The notes: a model not told the origin generated them from the letters alone. Shown: positions 8,497 through 18,185, counted from the first letter of the stretch. The stretch is 64,000 nt of DNA from UBA4660 sp034408895 (GCA_034408895.1 JAWXCI010000043.1:1-64000); one strand, 5' to 3'. Made by a program: numbers and translations.

Positions 8497-9405
8497 ATGT
8501 CCATCATCACACACAACGTTTCCAAACTCTACGGCACTCAACGCGCCCTCAGCCACGTTTCATTCTCTATAGATAAAGGAGAAGTGGTAGGATTTCTTGG
8601 CCCCAATGGTGCGGGCAAAAGCACCATGATGAAAATCATCACCTGTTTTATTCCACAAACGGAAGGCACTGTGAAAGTGTGTGGGTTCGATACACAGGAG
8701 CAAAGCATTGAAGTGCGCAGGCGCATCGGCTACCTGCCGGAGCACAATCCTCTTTACACCGATATGTATGTGCGCGAATACCTCACCTTTACCGGGGAGT
8801 TATACAAGATTCCGAATCTGAAGAAGCGGGTAGGGGAGATGATAGAAATGGTGGGACTCACTGGAGAAGCCCACAAAAAAATTGAAGCACTCTCCAAAGG
8901 TTATAGGCAGCGCGTGGGTCTTGCGCAGGCCATGATCCATAATCCCGAAGTCCTCATTCTGGATGAACCCACCAGCGGCCTCGACCCTAATCAACTTGCT
9001 GAAATCCGCGAACTCATAAAACAAATCGGGAAGGAAAAAACCGTGATGCTCTCCACCCACATTATGCAGGAAGTGGAAGCCATTTGTAGTCGTGTCATCA
9101 TCATCAACAAAGGAGAAATAGTGGCTGATGATGCAGTGGAGAATATGAGTTCCCTGCTTTCAAAAGGCCAGCAGAGAATCCGTGTGGAGTTCAGCGCAGC
9201 AATTTCTTCATCATCATTAGCAAAAATTCCCGGTTTGCTTGATGTAGCAAATTCAGGAGCCAACATGTGGCTAGTAAATGCCGATGGTTCAGGCGATGTG
9301 CGCCAATCCATTTTTGATTTTGCTGTGAAAGAAAATATCGCGGTGCTTTCGTTGCAAAAGGAGGAGGTGAGTTTGGAGGAAGTTTTTAAAGCGCTTACCA
9401 CTTAG
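8497..9405 (+). CDS. gldA: Gliding-motility-type ABC transporter ATP-binding subunit
   Basis: A 302-aa ABC ATPase. Walker A is GPNGAGKSTMMK (near residue 36), the signature is LSKGYRQRVGLAQA (a Y replaces the canonical G-Q pattern, common in this subfamily), Walker B is VLILDEPTSGLDP, and the H-loop is LSTHIMQEVE. Length and C-terminal ~80-residue extension match GldA, the ATPase that pairs with GldF and GldG membrane proteins in gliding Bacteroidota. Those partners are not in this window, so the name rests on similarity. I start it at 8497 (MSIITHNVSKLYG); earlier Met codons lie inside rsgA on the other strand. TAGTTTTG at 8484-8491 fits a -7 element. Confidence 0.85.
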   Translation: MSIITHNVSKLYGTQRALSHVSFSIDKGEVVGFLGPNGAGKSTMMKIITCFIPQTEGTVKVCGFDTQEQSIEVRRRIGYLPEHNPLYTDMYVREYLTFTGELYKIPNLKKRVGEMIEMVGLTGEAHKKIEALSKGYRQRVGLAQAMIHNPEVLILDEPTSGLDPNQLAEIRELIKQIGKEKTVMLSTHIMQEVEAICSRVIIINKGEIVADDAVENMSSLLSKGQQRIRVEFSAAISSSSLAKIPGLLDVANSGANMWLVNADGSGDVRQSIFDFAVKENIAVLSLQKEEVSLEEVFKALTT

Positions 9406-9440
9406 GGGCATGCATCAGGAAATTTTAGAGATGCCCTTAG
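9404..9440. repeat. Short inverted repeat sharing an arm with 5153-5168
   Basis: AGGGGCAT (9404-9411) pairs imperfectly with ATGCCCTT (9431-9438). The stretch TTTTAGAGATGCCCT matches the right arm of the repeat upstream of pepA at all but one base. It overlaps the gldA stop codon and precedes the next gene by about 27 nt. Confidence 0.5.
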
Positions 9441-9464
9441 CTTTGTCTCAACAGACATTAGCTC

Positions 9465-12400
9465 ATGCGCACAATCCTTTTTGTATTCCTTTCTCATATT
9501 CTTTGTTCCACAGTTCTATCGCAATCCAACTGGCTTCGCTCCGAAGGTGGGCAGTTGCAGGATGAAGCACTTGATGTTTGTAATGATGCAGAAGGAAACT
9601 ACATCATCTGCGGATACTTCACCGGAACATCATCCATCGGTTCAACCACGCTCTACACCCAGGGGCAATCCGATATCCTTATTGCCAAATACAATTCTTC
9701 AGGAATACTTCTTTGGGCAGAAACTGCTGGTGGAGTTGCAGGCGATCATGCAACAGCCATTGCAACAGATGATGACGGAAACATTTACGTGACCGGGTAC
9801 TTCACCGCGCAATCAGCGTTTGGAAATTTCGAACTCACCGCCACTTCATCATCGCGTGAGGTGTTCGTTACAAAACTGGATGCGGATGGAAATTTCCAGT
9901 GGGTTACCCGCCTGGGCGGACATCTTGAAGATGAAAGCACAGCTATTGAAATGGACAATGCAGGAAATGTTTTGGTGACAGGATTCTTCCGTGGCATTGG
10001 TGATTTCGGTACAGAAAATCTTTCCAGCACCATCAATACGGAAACAGAAGAACACAGCCGCGACATTTTCCTCAGCAAACTTGGGGCGGATGGAAATGTG
10101 CAATGGACGCGGCAAGGCATCGCAGAAAAAAATGACATTGGGAATGATGTGGCCTGTGATCAAGATGGAAATGTGATGCTCGTTGGAAAATTTTCCGGTG
10201 ACATCACGTTTGATGAATTGCACACCAACCAGGTGAACTATGCAAGCTTCATCACTTTGTTTTCTTCTACCGGTGATGAACTTCTTTTCGAAAAAGCCTT
10301 AGGTGCATTTCTTTCCATCAACCAGGTCGAAACAACTTCGAGTGGTCAGTTTGTGCTGGGCGGAAATGTTTCGGGGTACGTTACCTTTTTTGCCGGGCAA
10401 CCGCAATCTTTTTTCACACCGGGCGAACATGCGCTTTTTCTCTGTGCTTTAAATAATGATGGGTCGGTGCAATGGCTTTCATCGGATGGAAGCAACAACA
10501 ACGTGACCCTCGATGCACTCACTATTTCATCCACCGATGAACTTTATGTGGCTGGAACTTTTCAATGCACGTTCGATGATTTCGCTGCGGACTTCGGGCC
10601 GGGAAGTTTCAACAGTGTGGGATTCCGGGATGTGTATGCTGCAAAGTATTCAGCCAGCGGAACAAGACAATGGCAACGCCAATTTGCCGGAAAGGCTGAT
10701 GACTTTGTTGGCGGAATTGCGATTCAGGTGGAAGACAAACCCATCGTTGCCGGTAGTTACGAGGGCGTGTTCAATGTCCCACATCACACTTCTTTTTTAC
10801 CAGGAGATGGAACAATAAAGACTACCCCCAACTATGGCAGCAATTGCACACCGGCAGAAACCTGCACCGATGTTAATTTGAGAAAATTCAACCAGGTATT
10901 GGGAAATGGTCAGCGCGAAATTTTTGTTTCCAGCCCCGTTCATCTCGCACGCTTGCCCTATTACTATTACCGCAACAATCTCACGGATTGTTTTATGATA
11001 CAACCTCAACTGGAAATCTATAATACTGATTCGCTCAGTTGCAACAGCGCATACCTCGGCAACAATTTCCTCACTTGCCCCGAAGCAAATAACAACTTCG
11101 CTACCTGGCAATGGGCCACTTGGTATCAGGATTACAACATCATTCCGGCTTACACATCCTCATGGCATCCTGATATTTACTACAGTGCCATCCTCAACCT
11201 GGCAAGTGTTTCTGATGATGGGGAGTACTGGCTTTCCTTTACCACTGTCGATGGATGTTACGCACAAAGCGACACCATAGAAATAGTGGTGTATGATTCA
11301 CCCCCGCATCCACTCATTTCCGATAATGTGGGTATAAATACGCTCGCTTATCCGGCTGATGATATTATTCTTTGCGGCACAGACAGTGTTCAGTTGACCG
11401 CAACTGTGCCGGACGGAATGAATGTGTATTGGTCAGGTTTTTACGGAGGCCTTGACTATGACTCGCTGTTGACTGTCACTCAAAGCGGGGACTATACTGT
11501 TTATGTGAATAACGATACCTGCACTGCTCTCAGTACCTTAATGGTTCAGTTAGACGAATCATCGTTCGAAAACCTGCAAATGGGTGTTGCTTTCAAGCCA
11601 CCTTTTTTCTTCGATCCTTTGTACTTCTCCCCAACAGAAGTTTTCACCAGCGATACCGTTTTTGTTTGCCCCAACACCACTCAGGTGGTTGCCTATTTCT
11701 TTGAGGATTCCGGGACGGACGACTATTCGCTTTACACCGGTGTATCATCCGCTTATTTCAACATAACAATTGGAGGTGTTCCACTCGTCAACGACACCAT
11801 TCCGGCATCGCATCTTTTGTTGCCGGCCAACCAGGGAGATCTTGAAATCACGATGCAAGCTTTTTTCGAATGTGACGGATTGATTTCAGAAAGTGAAGTC
11901 TTTCAGCAGGTCATTCATTTCGAGGTGCTGCCTCAGGCCAATATCATTTCGGCCAGTCAACTATGTCCTGGAAGTACATTGCTATTGGTGGCGACAGGAT
12001 ATGATGCCTTCGAGTGGAATGGTCCCGGCACGACTTCCACCGCAGGCATCGTTGAAATTATTTCACCTGATTCAATTCTCATCAACCAACCTGGAAACTA
12101 TTACGCGACAGCAACAGGATTTGAGAATTCAACCGTTTGCACTTCCGCACTTTCCAGTTATATCACCATCACCACACAAACATCCCCAGTGGCAAGCATG
12201 AATCCCTCAAACGGAGTGCTGTGTATTGGAAGCACGGTTCAACTGATGTGCAGCGGCAGCGGAATTTTTTCCTGGTACAATGTGGAAGGCGATTTCATAG
12301 CAAGCGGTGCAAGCATTGCAGTGGATGAACCGGGTTACTATCAATGCCAGTTAATCAACTCTACGGGATGCCAGTTGTACTCCAACATTGTTCAGGTGCA

Positions 12401-14051
12401 GGGCTATTTCGCGCCCACTATTTCAGCCGCACCCACCACCGAAGTTTGTCCCGGTCTTTCCACTTTCATCATTGCTGAAACTAATGCGGCAAACCTCATA
12501 CTATGGCAACCACCTCTGAGTGGGAATAATCCGGTGCAAGAGATTTTCGAACCCGGCATATACACTTTTACACAGCAACTCTGCGGCATCACATCTGCTG
12601 TTTCTATCGCGATCGGTGAGATAATTCCTCTTGCATCCATCCAGCAAAGCTCAACACTGTGTGCCGGTGATTCTGCGTTGTTCATTGCCAATCCAGATTT
12701 GTTGGCTTACCAGTGGTTTCCATCCGGAGCCACGAATGATTCTCTTTACATATCTACAGCGGACACATTGGTTGTAATGACTACAGATTATCTTGGGTGC
12801 AATGCCTTTTCCGATTCGCTCATTGTTCCACTCCAGGATTTTCAGCCGGAAATTGTATCACCTGAAATAGCCTGTGAAGGAAGCACGACAACCATTGAAG
12901 TAAACTATGTCGACAGCATTTCATGGTTTAGCAATGAAGCACTCACAGAATTTATTTCCAGCGACACTCTTCTTTATCTGGAGATCATTGGCGATTCAAT
13001 TACAGTTTACTTGTCGGATACCTATCAGGATTGTCAGTTCGATCCCATCGAAGTAACCGTTATCACAAGTCAGTTACCCGATGCCATCATTACTGGAGAT
13101 ACGGTTCTCTGCACGAATGAAACCATCGAACTGTTTTCACAAGGTGAAATGGGAGTGAGTTATGACTGGACATCCCCGAACGACAACGTGACAACCGAAA
13201 ATAATTTAGTTCTGACCGATGCAGCGATTTCGGACAGCGGATTTTATTTGTTGACAGTGCAGGATTCTCTCTGCTCAAACACGGATAGTCTTTTTGTAAT
13301 CATTTATCCACTCCCGGTGGTGAGTCTGGTTCCAGATGGAAATATTTCTTTTTGTGATGGAGAGGAAACAGAAGCCGAAATCTCAGGTGCCTTCGCAACA
13401 TTCACATGGTTCCTCAATGATGATGAATTTAATTCCACATCAACCACGCTGACACTTGAGGAAGCAGGAACTTATTTTGCTGAAGTAGTTTCAATCGAAG
13501 GATGTGAAAACATCAGCGAAGAACTTACGATTACACTTTGGGAAATTCCACCCATTCCAATACTCTTAGGGGTTGAAATATGTGAGGGCGATAGTGCAGT
13601 GGTTACAGGGAGTGGTGAGTTCATATTGCATTGGCTGGATGAAAATGGTGAGCCTGTTGATGTTGGCGATACACTTGTACTCTACGATGTGGAGGCATAC
13701 ACAACACTCTTTGGTTTCATTCTATCTCCGCAAGGTTGTGAGAGTGCAATTGCGGAAACACAAGTTTCTGTAATTCCATGCGAAGGAATTCTTGCAAACA
13801 TTTTTACTCCAAACGGTGATGATAAAAACGATGTATTTTCCTTCAACGTTTTTCTGGAATACCCTCAACGTGTTTTGATATTCGATCGTTGGGGTAATGA
13901 AGTGATGGTGCTGCGTGAGCCTTTCCTGTGGGATGGACGCGATGCATCCGGCAATCTGGTTTCCGGTGGGACCTATTACTACGTTATTGAATTCGGCAAC
14001 TCATCTTACCAACTGGAAAACAAGGCGGGATATGTTTATGTGGTGAGATGA
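9465..14051 (+). CDS. Giant secreted beta-propeller/Ig protein with T9SS type B C-terminal domain
   Basis: A 1528-aa exported protein. A signal peptide (MRTILFVFLSHILCSTVLSQ) is followed by about 400 residues of SBBP-like repeats, each ending in patterns such as ITGYF...AKYNSSGILLWA and TKLDADGNFQWV, suggesting a beta-propeller. The long central part is a string of Ig-like segments with recurring Cys pairs and VCPG/LCPGS starts. The C-terminus (FTPNGDDKNDVFSFN, IFDRWGNEVMVL, GGTYYYVIEF) is the gliding-motility-associated sorting domain. Probably surface-attached after type IX export; no catalytic motif seen. It follows gldA on the same strand by 59 bp and ends at a bidirectional terminator. 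Confidence 0.92.
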   Translation: MRTILFVFLSHILCSTVLSQSNWLRSEGGQLQDEALDVCNDAEGNYIICGYFTGTSSIGSTTLYTQGQSDILIAKYNSSGILLWAETAGGVAGDHATAIATDDDGNIYVTGYFTAQSAFGNFELTATSSSREVFVTKLDADGNFQWVTRLGGHLEDESTAIEMDNAGNVLVTGFFRGIGDFGTENLSSTINTETEEHSRDIFLSKLGADGNVQWTRQGIAEKNDIGNDVACDQDGNVMLVGKFSGDITFDELHTNQVNYASFITLFSSTGDELLFEKALGAFLSINQVETTSSGQFVLGGNVSGYVTFFAGQPQSFFTPGEHALFLCALNNDGSVQWLSSDGSNNNVTLDALTISSTDELYVAGTFQCTFDDFAADFGPGSFNSVGFRDVYAAKYSASGTRQWQRQFAGKADDFVGGIAIQVEDKPIVAGSYEGVFNVPHHTSFLPGDGTIKTTPNYGSNCTPAETCTDVNLRKFNQVLGNGQREIFVSSPVHLARLPYYYYRNNLTDCFMIQPQLEIYNTDSLSCNSAYLGNNFLTCPEANNNFATWQWATWYQDYNIIPAYTSSWHPDIYYSAILNLASVSDDGEYWLSFTTVDGCYAQSDTIEIVVYDSPPHPLISDNVGINTLAYPADDIILCGTDSVQLTATVPDGMNVYWSGFYGGLDYDSLLTVTQSGDYTVYVNNDTCTALSTLMVQLDESSFENLQMGVAFKPPFFFDPLYFSPTEVFTSDTVFVCPNTTQVVAYFFEDSGTDDYSLYTGVSSAYFNITIGGVPLVNDTIPASHLLLPANQGDLEITMQAFFECDGLISESEVFQQVIHFEVLPQANIISASQLCPGSTLLLVATGYDAFEWNGPGTTSTAGIVEIISPDSILINQPGNYYATATGFENSTVCTSALSSYITITTQTSPVASMNPSNGVLCIGSTVQLMCSGSGIFSWYNVEGDFIASGASIAVDEPGYYQCQLINSTGCQLYSNIVQVQGYFAPTISAAPTTEVCPGLSTFIIAETNAANLILWQPPLSGNNPVQEIFEPGIYTFTQQLCGITSAVSIAIGEIIPLASIQQSSTLCAGDSALFIANPDLLAYQWFPSGATNDSLYISTADTLVVMTTDYLGCNAFSDSLIVPLQDFQPEIVSPEIACEGSTTTIEVNYVDSISWFSNEALTEFISSDTLLYLEIIGDSITVYLSDTYQDCQFDPIEVTVITSQLPDAIITGDTVLCTNETIELFSQGEMGVSYDWTSPNDNVTTENNLVLTDAAISDSGFYLLTVQDSLCSNTDSLFVIIYPLPVVSLVPDGNISFCDGEETEAEISGAFATFTWFLNDDEFNSTSTTLTLEEAGTYFAEVVSIEGCENISEELTITLWEIPPIPILLGVEICEGDSAVVTGSGEFILHWLDENGEPVDVGDTLVLYDVEAYTTLFGFILSPQGCESAIAETQVSVIPCEGILANIFTPNGDDKNDVFSFNVFLEYPQRVLIFDRWGNEVMVLREPFLWDGRDASGNLVSGGTYYYVIEFGNSSYQLENKAGYVYVVR

Positions 14052-14092
14052 TCACTGAAACCAACCGCACTGAAAGTCATTCTTACAAAATA

Positions 14093-14126
14093 AAAAGCCC
14101 CTCGAAATTTCTTTCGAAGGGCTTTT
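14093..14126. terminator. Bidirectional terminator between convergent genes
   Basis: AAAAGCCCCTCGAAA (14093-14107) pairs with TTTCGAAGGGCTTTT (14112-14126) with a single mismatch and a 4-nt loop. The A/T flanks make it usable from both sides, ending the 9465 gene and groL. Confidence 0.85.
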
Positions 14127-14149
14127 GTGTATTCTAAACTGTTGGGGTA

Positions 14150-15781
14150 TTACATCATACCGCCCATTCCGCCACCGCCCATTTGGGGCATAGCAGGGGA
14201 TTCTTCTTTGATGTCGCTTATCACACATTCAGTAGTGAGCAACATGCCTGCAATAGATGCCGCATTTTCGAGTGCAACACGCACCACTTTGGTGGGATCA
14301 ATAACACCGGCTGCATAAAGGTTTTCGAAAACATCGGTGCGGGCATTGTAACCGAAGTCGTCTTTGCCTTCGCGCACTTTGTTTACAATCACTGCACCCT
14401 CGCCACCGGCATTGGCCACAATCTGGCGAAGTGGTTCTTCAATGGCACGAACCACAATGGATATCCCTGTTTGCTCATCTTCATTGGTTCCTTTCAGTTT
14501 TTCCAATGCTTTTGAGGCGCGTATAAGGGCGACACCACCACCGGGAACAATTCCTTCTTCCACAGCTGCGCGTGTTGCATGAAGGGCATCATCCACACGG
14601 TCTTTCTTCTCTTTCATTTCCACTTCGGTGGCTGCGCCTATATAGAGTACAGCTACACCACCAGCAAGTTTGGCAAGACGTTCCTGCAGTTTCTCGCGGT
14701 CGTAGTCCGATGTGGTTTTGTCAATCTGCGATTTGATTTCAGCAATGCGGCCACCAATAGCATCCTTGCTTCCGGCACCGTTTACTATGGTAGTGTTGTC
14801 TTTGTCAACAGTTATTTTCTCAGCCTTGCCTAAATCATTGAGTGTGGCGTTCTCCAGCTTCAACCCGGTTTCTTCGCTGATAACAGTTCCTCCTGTGAGG
14901 ACAGCAATATCTTGTAGCATAGCTTTTCTGCGATCTCCAAATCCTGGAGCTTTTACTGCGCAAACTCGCAGTGAACCGCGAATCTTGTTCACTACAAGAG
15001 TGGCAAGTGCTTCACCGTCCACATCTTCTGAAATAATCAAAAGTGGTTTGCCGGTTTGAGCTGCTTTCTCAAGAACAGGAAGCAATTCTTTCATGCTGCT
15101 TATTTTCTTGTCATAAATCAGGATGTAGGCGCTTTCGAGATCAGCTTCCATCTGTTCAGCATTGGTAACAAAATAGGGAGACAGGTAACCACGATCGAAC
15201 TGCATACCTTCTACGGTCTTCATTTCGGTTTCAGTTCCTTTGGCTTCTTCTACAGTTATCACACCTTCAATTCCCACTTTAGCCATTGCCTCGGAAATAA
15301 GTGTTCCGATGGTTTCATCATTGTTTGAAGAAACAGAAGCTACCTGCTTAATTCTGTTGTTGTCGTTTCCAACCTGCTTCGATATTTTCTTTAGTTCCGC
15401 CACCACTGCAACTACAGCCTTATCAATTCCACGTTTAAGATCCATCGGGTTAGCACCACTGGCCACGTTTCTCAGCCCAGTAGTAACTATAGCTTGTGCA
15501 AGAACAGTTGCAGTTGTAGTTCCGTCACCTGCAATATCCGCAGTTTTGGATGCCACTTCTTTAAGCATTTGCGCTCCCATGTTTTCGATAGGATCTTTTA
15601 GTTCAATCTCCTTCGCCACGGTTACTCCATCCTTTGTAATTACGGGTGCACCGAACTTTTTGTCGAGCACCACATTGCGGCCTTTTGGTCCCAATGTCAC
15701 TTTCACTGCGTTGGCCATTGCGTCCACTCCGTTCTTGAGTTTCTCACGGGCACTGGTATTAAAGGTTATTTCTTTTGCCAT
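14150..15781 (-). CDS. groL: Chaperonin GroEL (Hsp60)
   Basis: A 543-aa subunit of the ATP-driven folding chamber. It has the complete GroEL layout: N-terminal equatorial domain with VTLGPKGRNVVLDK and the nucleotide loop GDGTTTATVLAQ, intermediate and apical domains, DALHATRAAVEEGIVPGGG near residue 400, and the Gly-Met-rich tail ending GGMGGMM. It follows groS by 49 nt on the same strand and ends at a shared terminator. Likely induced by heat through the region upstream of groS. Confidence 0.99.
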   Translation of the reverse strand: MAKEITFNTSAREKLKNGVDAMANAVKVTLGPKGRNVVLDKKFGAPVITKDGVTVAKEIELKDPIENMGAQMLKEVASKTADIAGDGTTTATVLAQAIVTTGLRNVASGANPMDLKRGIDKAVVAVVAELKKISKQVGNDNNRIKQVASVSSNNDETIGTLISEAMAKVGIEGVITVEEAKGTETEMKTVEGMQFDRGYLSPYFVTNAEQMEADLESAYILIYDKKISSMKELLPVLEKAAQTGKPLLIISEDVDGEALATLVVNKIRGSLRVCAVKAPGFGDRRKAMLQDIAVLTGGTVISEETGLKLENATLNDLGKAEKITVDKDNTTIVNGAGSKDAIGGRIAEIKSQIDKTTSDYDREKLQERLAKLAGGVAVLYIGAATEVEMKEKKDRVDDALHATRAAVEEGIVPGGGVALIRASKALEKLKGTNEDEQTGISIVVRAIEEPLRQIVANAGGEGAVIVNKVREGKDDFGYNARTDVFENLYAAGVIDPTKVVRVALENAASIAGMLLTTECVISDIKEESPAMPQMGGGGMGGMM

Positions 15782-15830
15782 TGTTCTATGAATTTTGATG
15801 AGTTAATGAATTTTTTGTTGAGTTAGCGAT

Positions 15831-16106
15831 TCAGATTATTGCGAAGATGTCGGACTCACGCATGATGAGGTATTCCTTGCCGTCCACGGTAATCTCAGTT
15901 CCGGCATACTTTCCATAAAGAACGGTGTCCCCAGCTTTTACAGTCATGGGCTCATCCTTTTTTCCTATTCCAGCAGCTATCACTTTTCCGCGCTGTGGCT
16001 TTTCTTTAGCCGTGTCTGGAATAATGATTCCACTGGCTGTGGTGGTTTCAGCAGCGCTTGGCTCTACGAGCACACGGTCTGCAATGGGTTTTACGTTTAC
16101 TGACAT
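15831..16106 (-). CDS. groS: Co-chaperonin GroES (Hsp10)
   Basis: A 91-aa lid protein of the GroEL chamber. It shows PIADRVLVEP near the start, the mobile loop around ETTTASGIIIPD, GDTVLYGKYAGTEI and a C-terminal YLIMRESDIFAI. Normal length. It is the first gene of the groS-groL pair and lies downstream of a 190-bp region with several inverted repeats. Confidence 0.98.
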   Translation of the reverse strand: MSVNVKPIADRVLVEPSAAETTTASGIIIPDTAKEKPQRGKVIAAGIGKKDEPMTVKAGDTVLYGKYAGTEITVDGKEYLIMRESDIFAII

Positions 16107-16160
16107 GATTAATAAATTTAAATGAGTTAATTGATTTTGATATTCAGAGACCCGCGCCTG

Positions 16161-16175
16161 TCACCTTTTGTGCCA
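16161..16175 (-). promoter_or_regulatory. Sigma-54-like promoter candidate for groSL
   Basis: On the minus strand TGGCAC-N5-GTGAC (16175 down to 16161) resembles the -24/-12 consensus TGGCAC-N5-TTGC, with exact -24 and imperfect -12. It lies 55 nt before the groS start and downstream of TGACA-type palindromes that could bind an activator. A sigma-54 activator gene lies 2 kb upstream. The -12 mismatch keeps this tentative. Confidence 0.45.
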
Positions 16176-16222
16176 GCCGGATGTCTCGGTTTTTTTCTAC
16201 AGAACTTGGCAGACTCGCAGAC

Positions 16223-16290
16223 AAAAAATGTCAGTTGGAAGGACACACTGACATTTTTTGAATATGGGGATTGACAGTTTTCACTGTCAA
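16223..16290. promoter_or_regulatory. Two perfect inverted repeats of a CTGACA/TGTCAG core upstream of groSL
   Basis: AAAAAATGTCAG (16223-16234) and CTGACATTTTTT (16248-16259) are perfect 12-nt inverted copies separated by 13 nt. TTGACAGT (16271-16278) and ACTGTCAA (16283-16290) form another perfect 8-bp inverted repeat, directly after secG. The shared TGACA core points to upstream activator sites for groSL; the second could alternatively act as the secG mRNA end hairpin (GAAA loop), though no T-run follows. Confidence 0.6.
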
Positions 16291-16296
16291 GATGCA

Positions 16297-16617
16297 TCAC
16301 TGAGGAGGCGGCACATCGGCCGGAGGTGCTGCATCAGTTCCGGTAGCAGGCCCTGAGGGTTGCTCTGTTGCCGGTGAATTTTGGATGGTTCGCTCGCTTG
16401 CATAGAAATAAGCCGAAAGAAGGCAAAGCGCAAAAACGGCAGTGGCCAGGTACCAGGTGGCTTTTTCAAGAAAATCGGTGGTGCGTTGCACACCGCCAAT
16501 TTGCTGAGTGCCCTGGAAGCCTACTGCAAGTCCTCCCCCTTTGGGGTTTTGCACGAGCACCACAAGGCCGAGCAATACACTACAGATAACAACTAGAAGA
16601 ATAATAAACGATGCCAT
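16297..16617 (-). CDS. secG: Preprotein translocase subunit SecG
   Basis: A small inner-membrane subunit of the SecYEG channel. The 106-aa protein has two hydrophobic segments (FIILLVVICSVLLGLVVLVQ and ATWYLATAVFALCLLSAYFY) around the conserved loop QNPKGGGLAVGF, then a Pro/Ala-rich tail. It starts 5 nt after the TPR gene, at the 3' end of the miaB-to-secG cluster. Confidence 0.93.
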   Translation of the reverse strand: MASFIILLVVICSVLLGLVVLVQNPKGGGLAVGFQGTQQIGGVQRTTDFLEKATWYLATAVFALCLLSAYFYASERTIQNSPATEQPSGPATGTDAAPPADVPPPQ

Positions 16618-16622
16618 AAAAT

Positions 16623-17642
16623 TTACTTTTTGTTCTTGTCCAGATTTTTTAAACGGGCGGCAAAGTAAATACTTTTCTCAGGGTAAAGCTCCATCAATTT
16701 TCGATACGCTTTTCGCGCCCTGTCCATCTTGCCCTGCTTCACGTACAAGTCGGCAATAGTTTCCGATACAATAGAAATATCCTCCTCTATACTAGTGCGG
16801 GCAATGTTGCCGGTCAGGTATTCATCCGCTTTTCCAGGAGTTATTTTGGGTTCCATCCGAATAAACCGGTCAATAAGCTGCTGCTGGTGCAACTTGAGGG
16901 ATGGTTTTTCTACAGCAATTGTTTCGCTGGTTTGATTTGTTGCCTGCTCTGCTTCGGCTTGTGTTGTCCGTAGCCAATCACTAGCAGCTTCAGGCCGTTC
17001 CGAAGCAGGTCGGGAAGATTCAACTTTTTCCAAATAGTGAATTTGGCTGGCTCTGCGATGCAGCCACAGAGAATAATCATCACCTGCATGCGTTTCAGAT
17101 TCGTTCTCCTTAAATCCCGCTTCTGGTTCAATAACAGCGAGAGGCTCTTTCTGTTCTGCCACGTCATCAGCCACTTCCTTTTCTATGGATGATGACACTG
17201 CTTCAACTATGATTTCACGTTGAAGGTCATCCATGTCATTTGCCCGAAAAACCGGTTGAGGTATGGGCAAAAATTCTGGCACCGGCTGGCGGGTAACTTC
17301 CGGCTGTTCAGGCTCAATTTGCAATGGAGTATGCTCAGGGAAATGTATTGGCGTATTTGCAAGAGTTATTTCTTCTGGCATTTGAGTGCGCGACTCGTGC
17401 TTTCCTTTTTCCTTCTGTTTTACATATTCATAAAGCACTTTGCGGTTGGCCACATAAGTTGCTGCGGTGTGCAACTGATGCGTAAAACGATAATCATTCA
17501 CCGCCTGGTATTTCTTAAGGAGTAAAAGATGAGCCGAGGTGAAATAAGGAAATTCAGAAGTGATGTGCTCCAATTCCCCGGCAGAAAGTTGCTCAAGAAA
17601 TTCTGGATTCTCAATGGCCTTTTGGATGAGGTCTTTGTTCAT
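16623..17642 (-). CDS. TPR-like hypothetical protein of the secG-lptE cluster
   Basis: A 339-aa protein without a signal peptide. The N-terminal ~75 residues form a helical domain (LEQLSAGELEHITSEFPYF) that I associate with Bacteroidota hypothetical proteins at this locus. A long, low-complexity acidic/Pro-rich linker follows, and the last ~60 residues contain a TPR-like hairpin (ETIADLYVKQGKMDRARKAY). No enzyme motif is visible. It is 45 nt after lptE and 5 nt before secG, so a role in envelope biogenesis is a guess from context. Confidence 0.8.
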   Translation of the reverse strand: MNKDLIQKAIENPEFLEQLSAGELEHITSEFPYFTSAHLLLLKKYQAVNDYRFTHQLHTAATYVANRKVLYEYVKQKEKGKHESRTQMPEEITLANTPIHFPEHTPLQIEPEQPEVTRQPVPEFLPIPQPVFRANDMDDLQREIIVEAVSSSIEKEVADDVAEQKEPLAVIEPEAGFKENESETHAGDDYSLWLHRRASQIHYLEKVESSRPASERPEAASDWLRTTQAEAEQATNQTSETIAVEKPSLKLHQQQLIDRFIRMEPKITPGKADEYLTGNIARTSIEEDISIVSETIADLYVKQGKMDRARKAYRKLMELYPEKSIYFAARLKNLDKNKK

Positions 17643-17687
17643 GAAGTTGGCTTATGGTTGCGGGCTCAAAGGGTTCAACAATTGCCT

Positions 17688-18185
17688 TCACCAGTTTCCC
17701 ACGCTGGCGTTGTACACATCTTGAGCGAGTTGGTCATTTATTTCGGACCAAAGGGGTTCTTCTACACTGAACAAATCCTGAGAGGCCTCGAAGTCAGCGA
17801 AGCGTGAAAATGTTTTGTCAAAACTGAGGTCTGATTCAAGAGTATTGGTGTACTTCACTTTAATGGTAATGGTAAGTCGGTTCAATGCTGCTGTTTCGTT
17901 GGCCTGTGTGGCTACAGGAGTTATGCGGTAGTCAGTCACTGATCCTTTATAGCTCAATTCGCCACCCGATTCAGCAAGTTGAAGTGGCGACTGGGAAAGC
18001 AACTGTTCTTTAAGCGTTTCGGTAAATCGCTGTGCGTAAACCTGGGAAGCCAAAGCGGTTTGGGGTTTGAAATATTCTACTGAAAAAGTTTTCGCTCCAC
18101 TGAACTGACCACCGGTAAAAGAGTAGCGCGCGGAGCATCCGCTTATGGCAACCAAACAAATCAGAATACCGGCCAATTTTATCAT
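17688..18185 (-). CDS. lptE: LPS-assembly lipoprotein LptE family
   Basis: A 165-aa lipoprotein. The lipobox LVAISGC puts the modified cysteine at residue 17, after a hydrophobic stretch. The body has LptE features: an opening CSARYSFTGG, EYFKPQT, and alternating strands (YKGSVTDYRITPV, LTITIKVKYTNT). LptE plugs LptD in the outer membrane and helps insert lipopolysaccharide. It sits 12 nt after the sigma-54 activator gene and before the TPR and secG genes. Confidence 0.88.
   Translation of the reverse strand: MIKLAGILICLVAISGCSARYSFTGGQFSGAKTFSVEYFKPQTALASQVYAQRFTETLKEQLLSQSPLQLAESGGELSYKGSVTDYRITPVATQANETAALNRLTITIKVKYTNTLESDLSFDKTFSRFADFEASQDLFSVEEPLWSEINDQLAQDVYNASVGNW

Noticed and set aside
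16107..16296. CIRCE/HrcA operator upstream of groS
   Set aside because: The CIRCE pattern TTAGCACTC-N9-GAGTGCTAA is absent; the inverted repeats here have an unrelated TGACA core.
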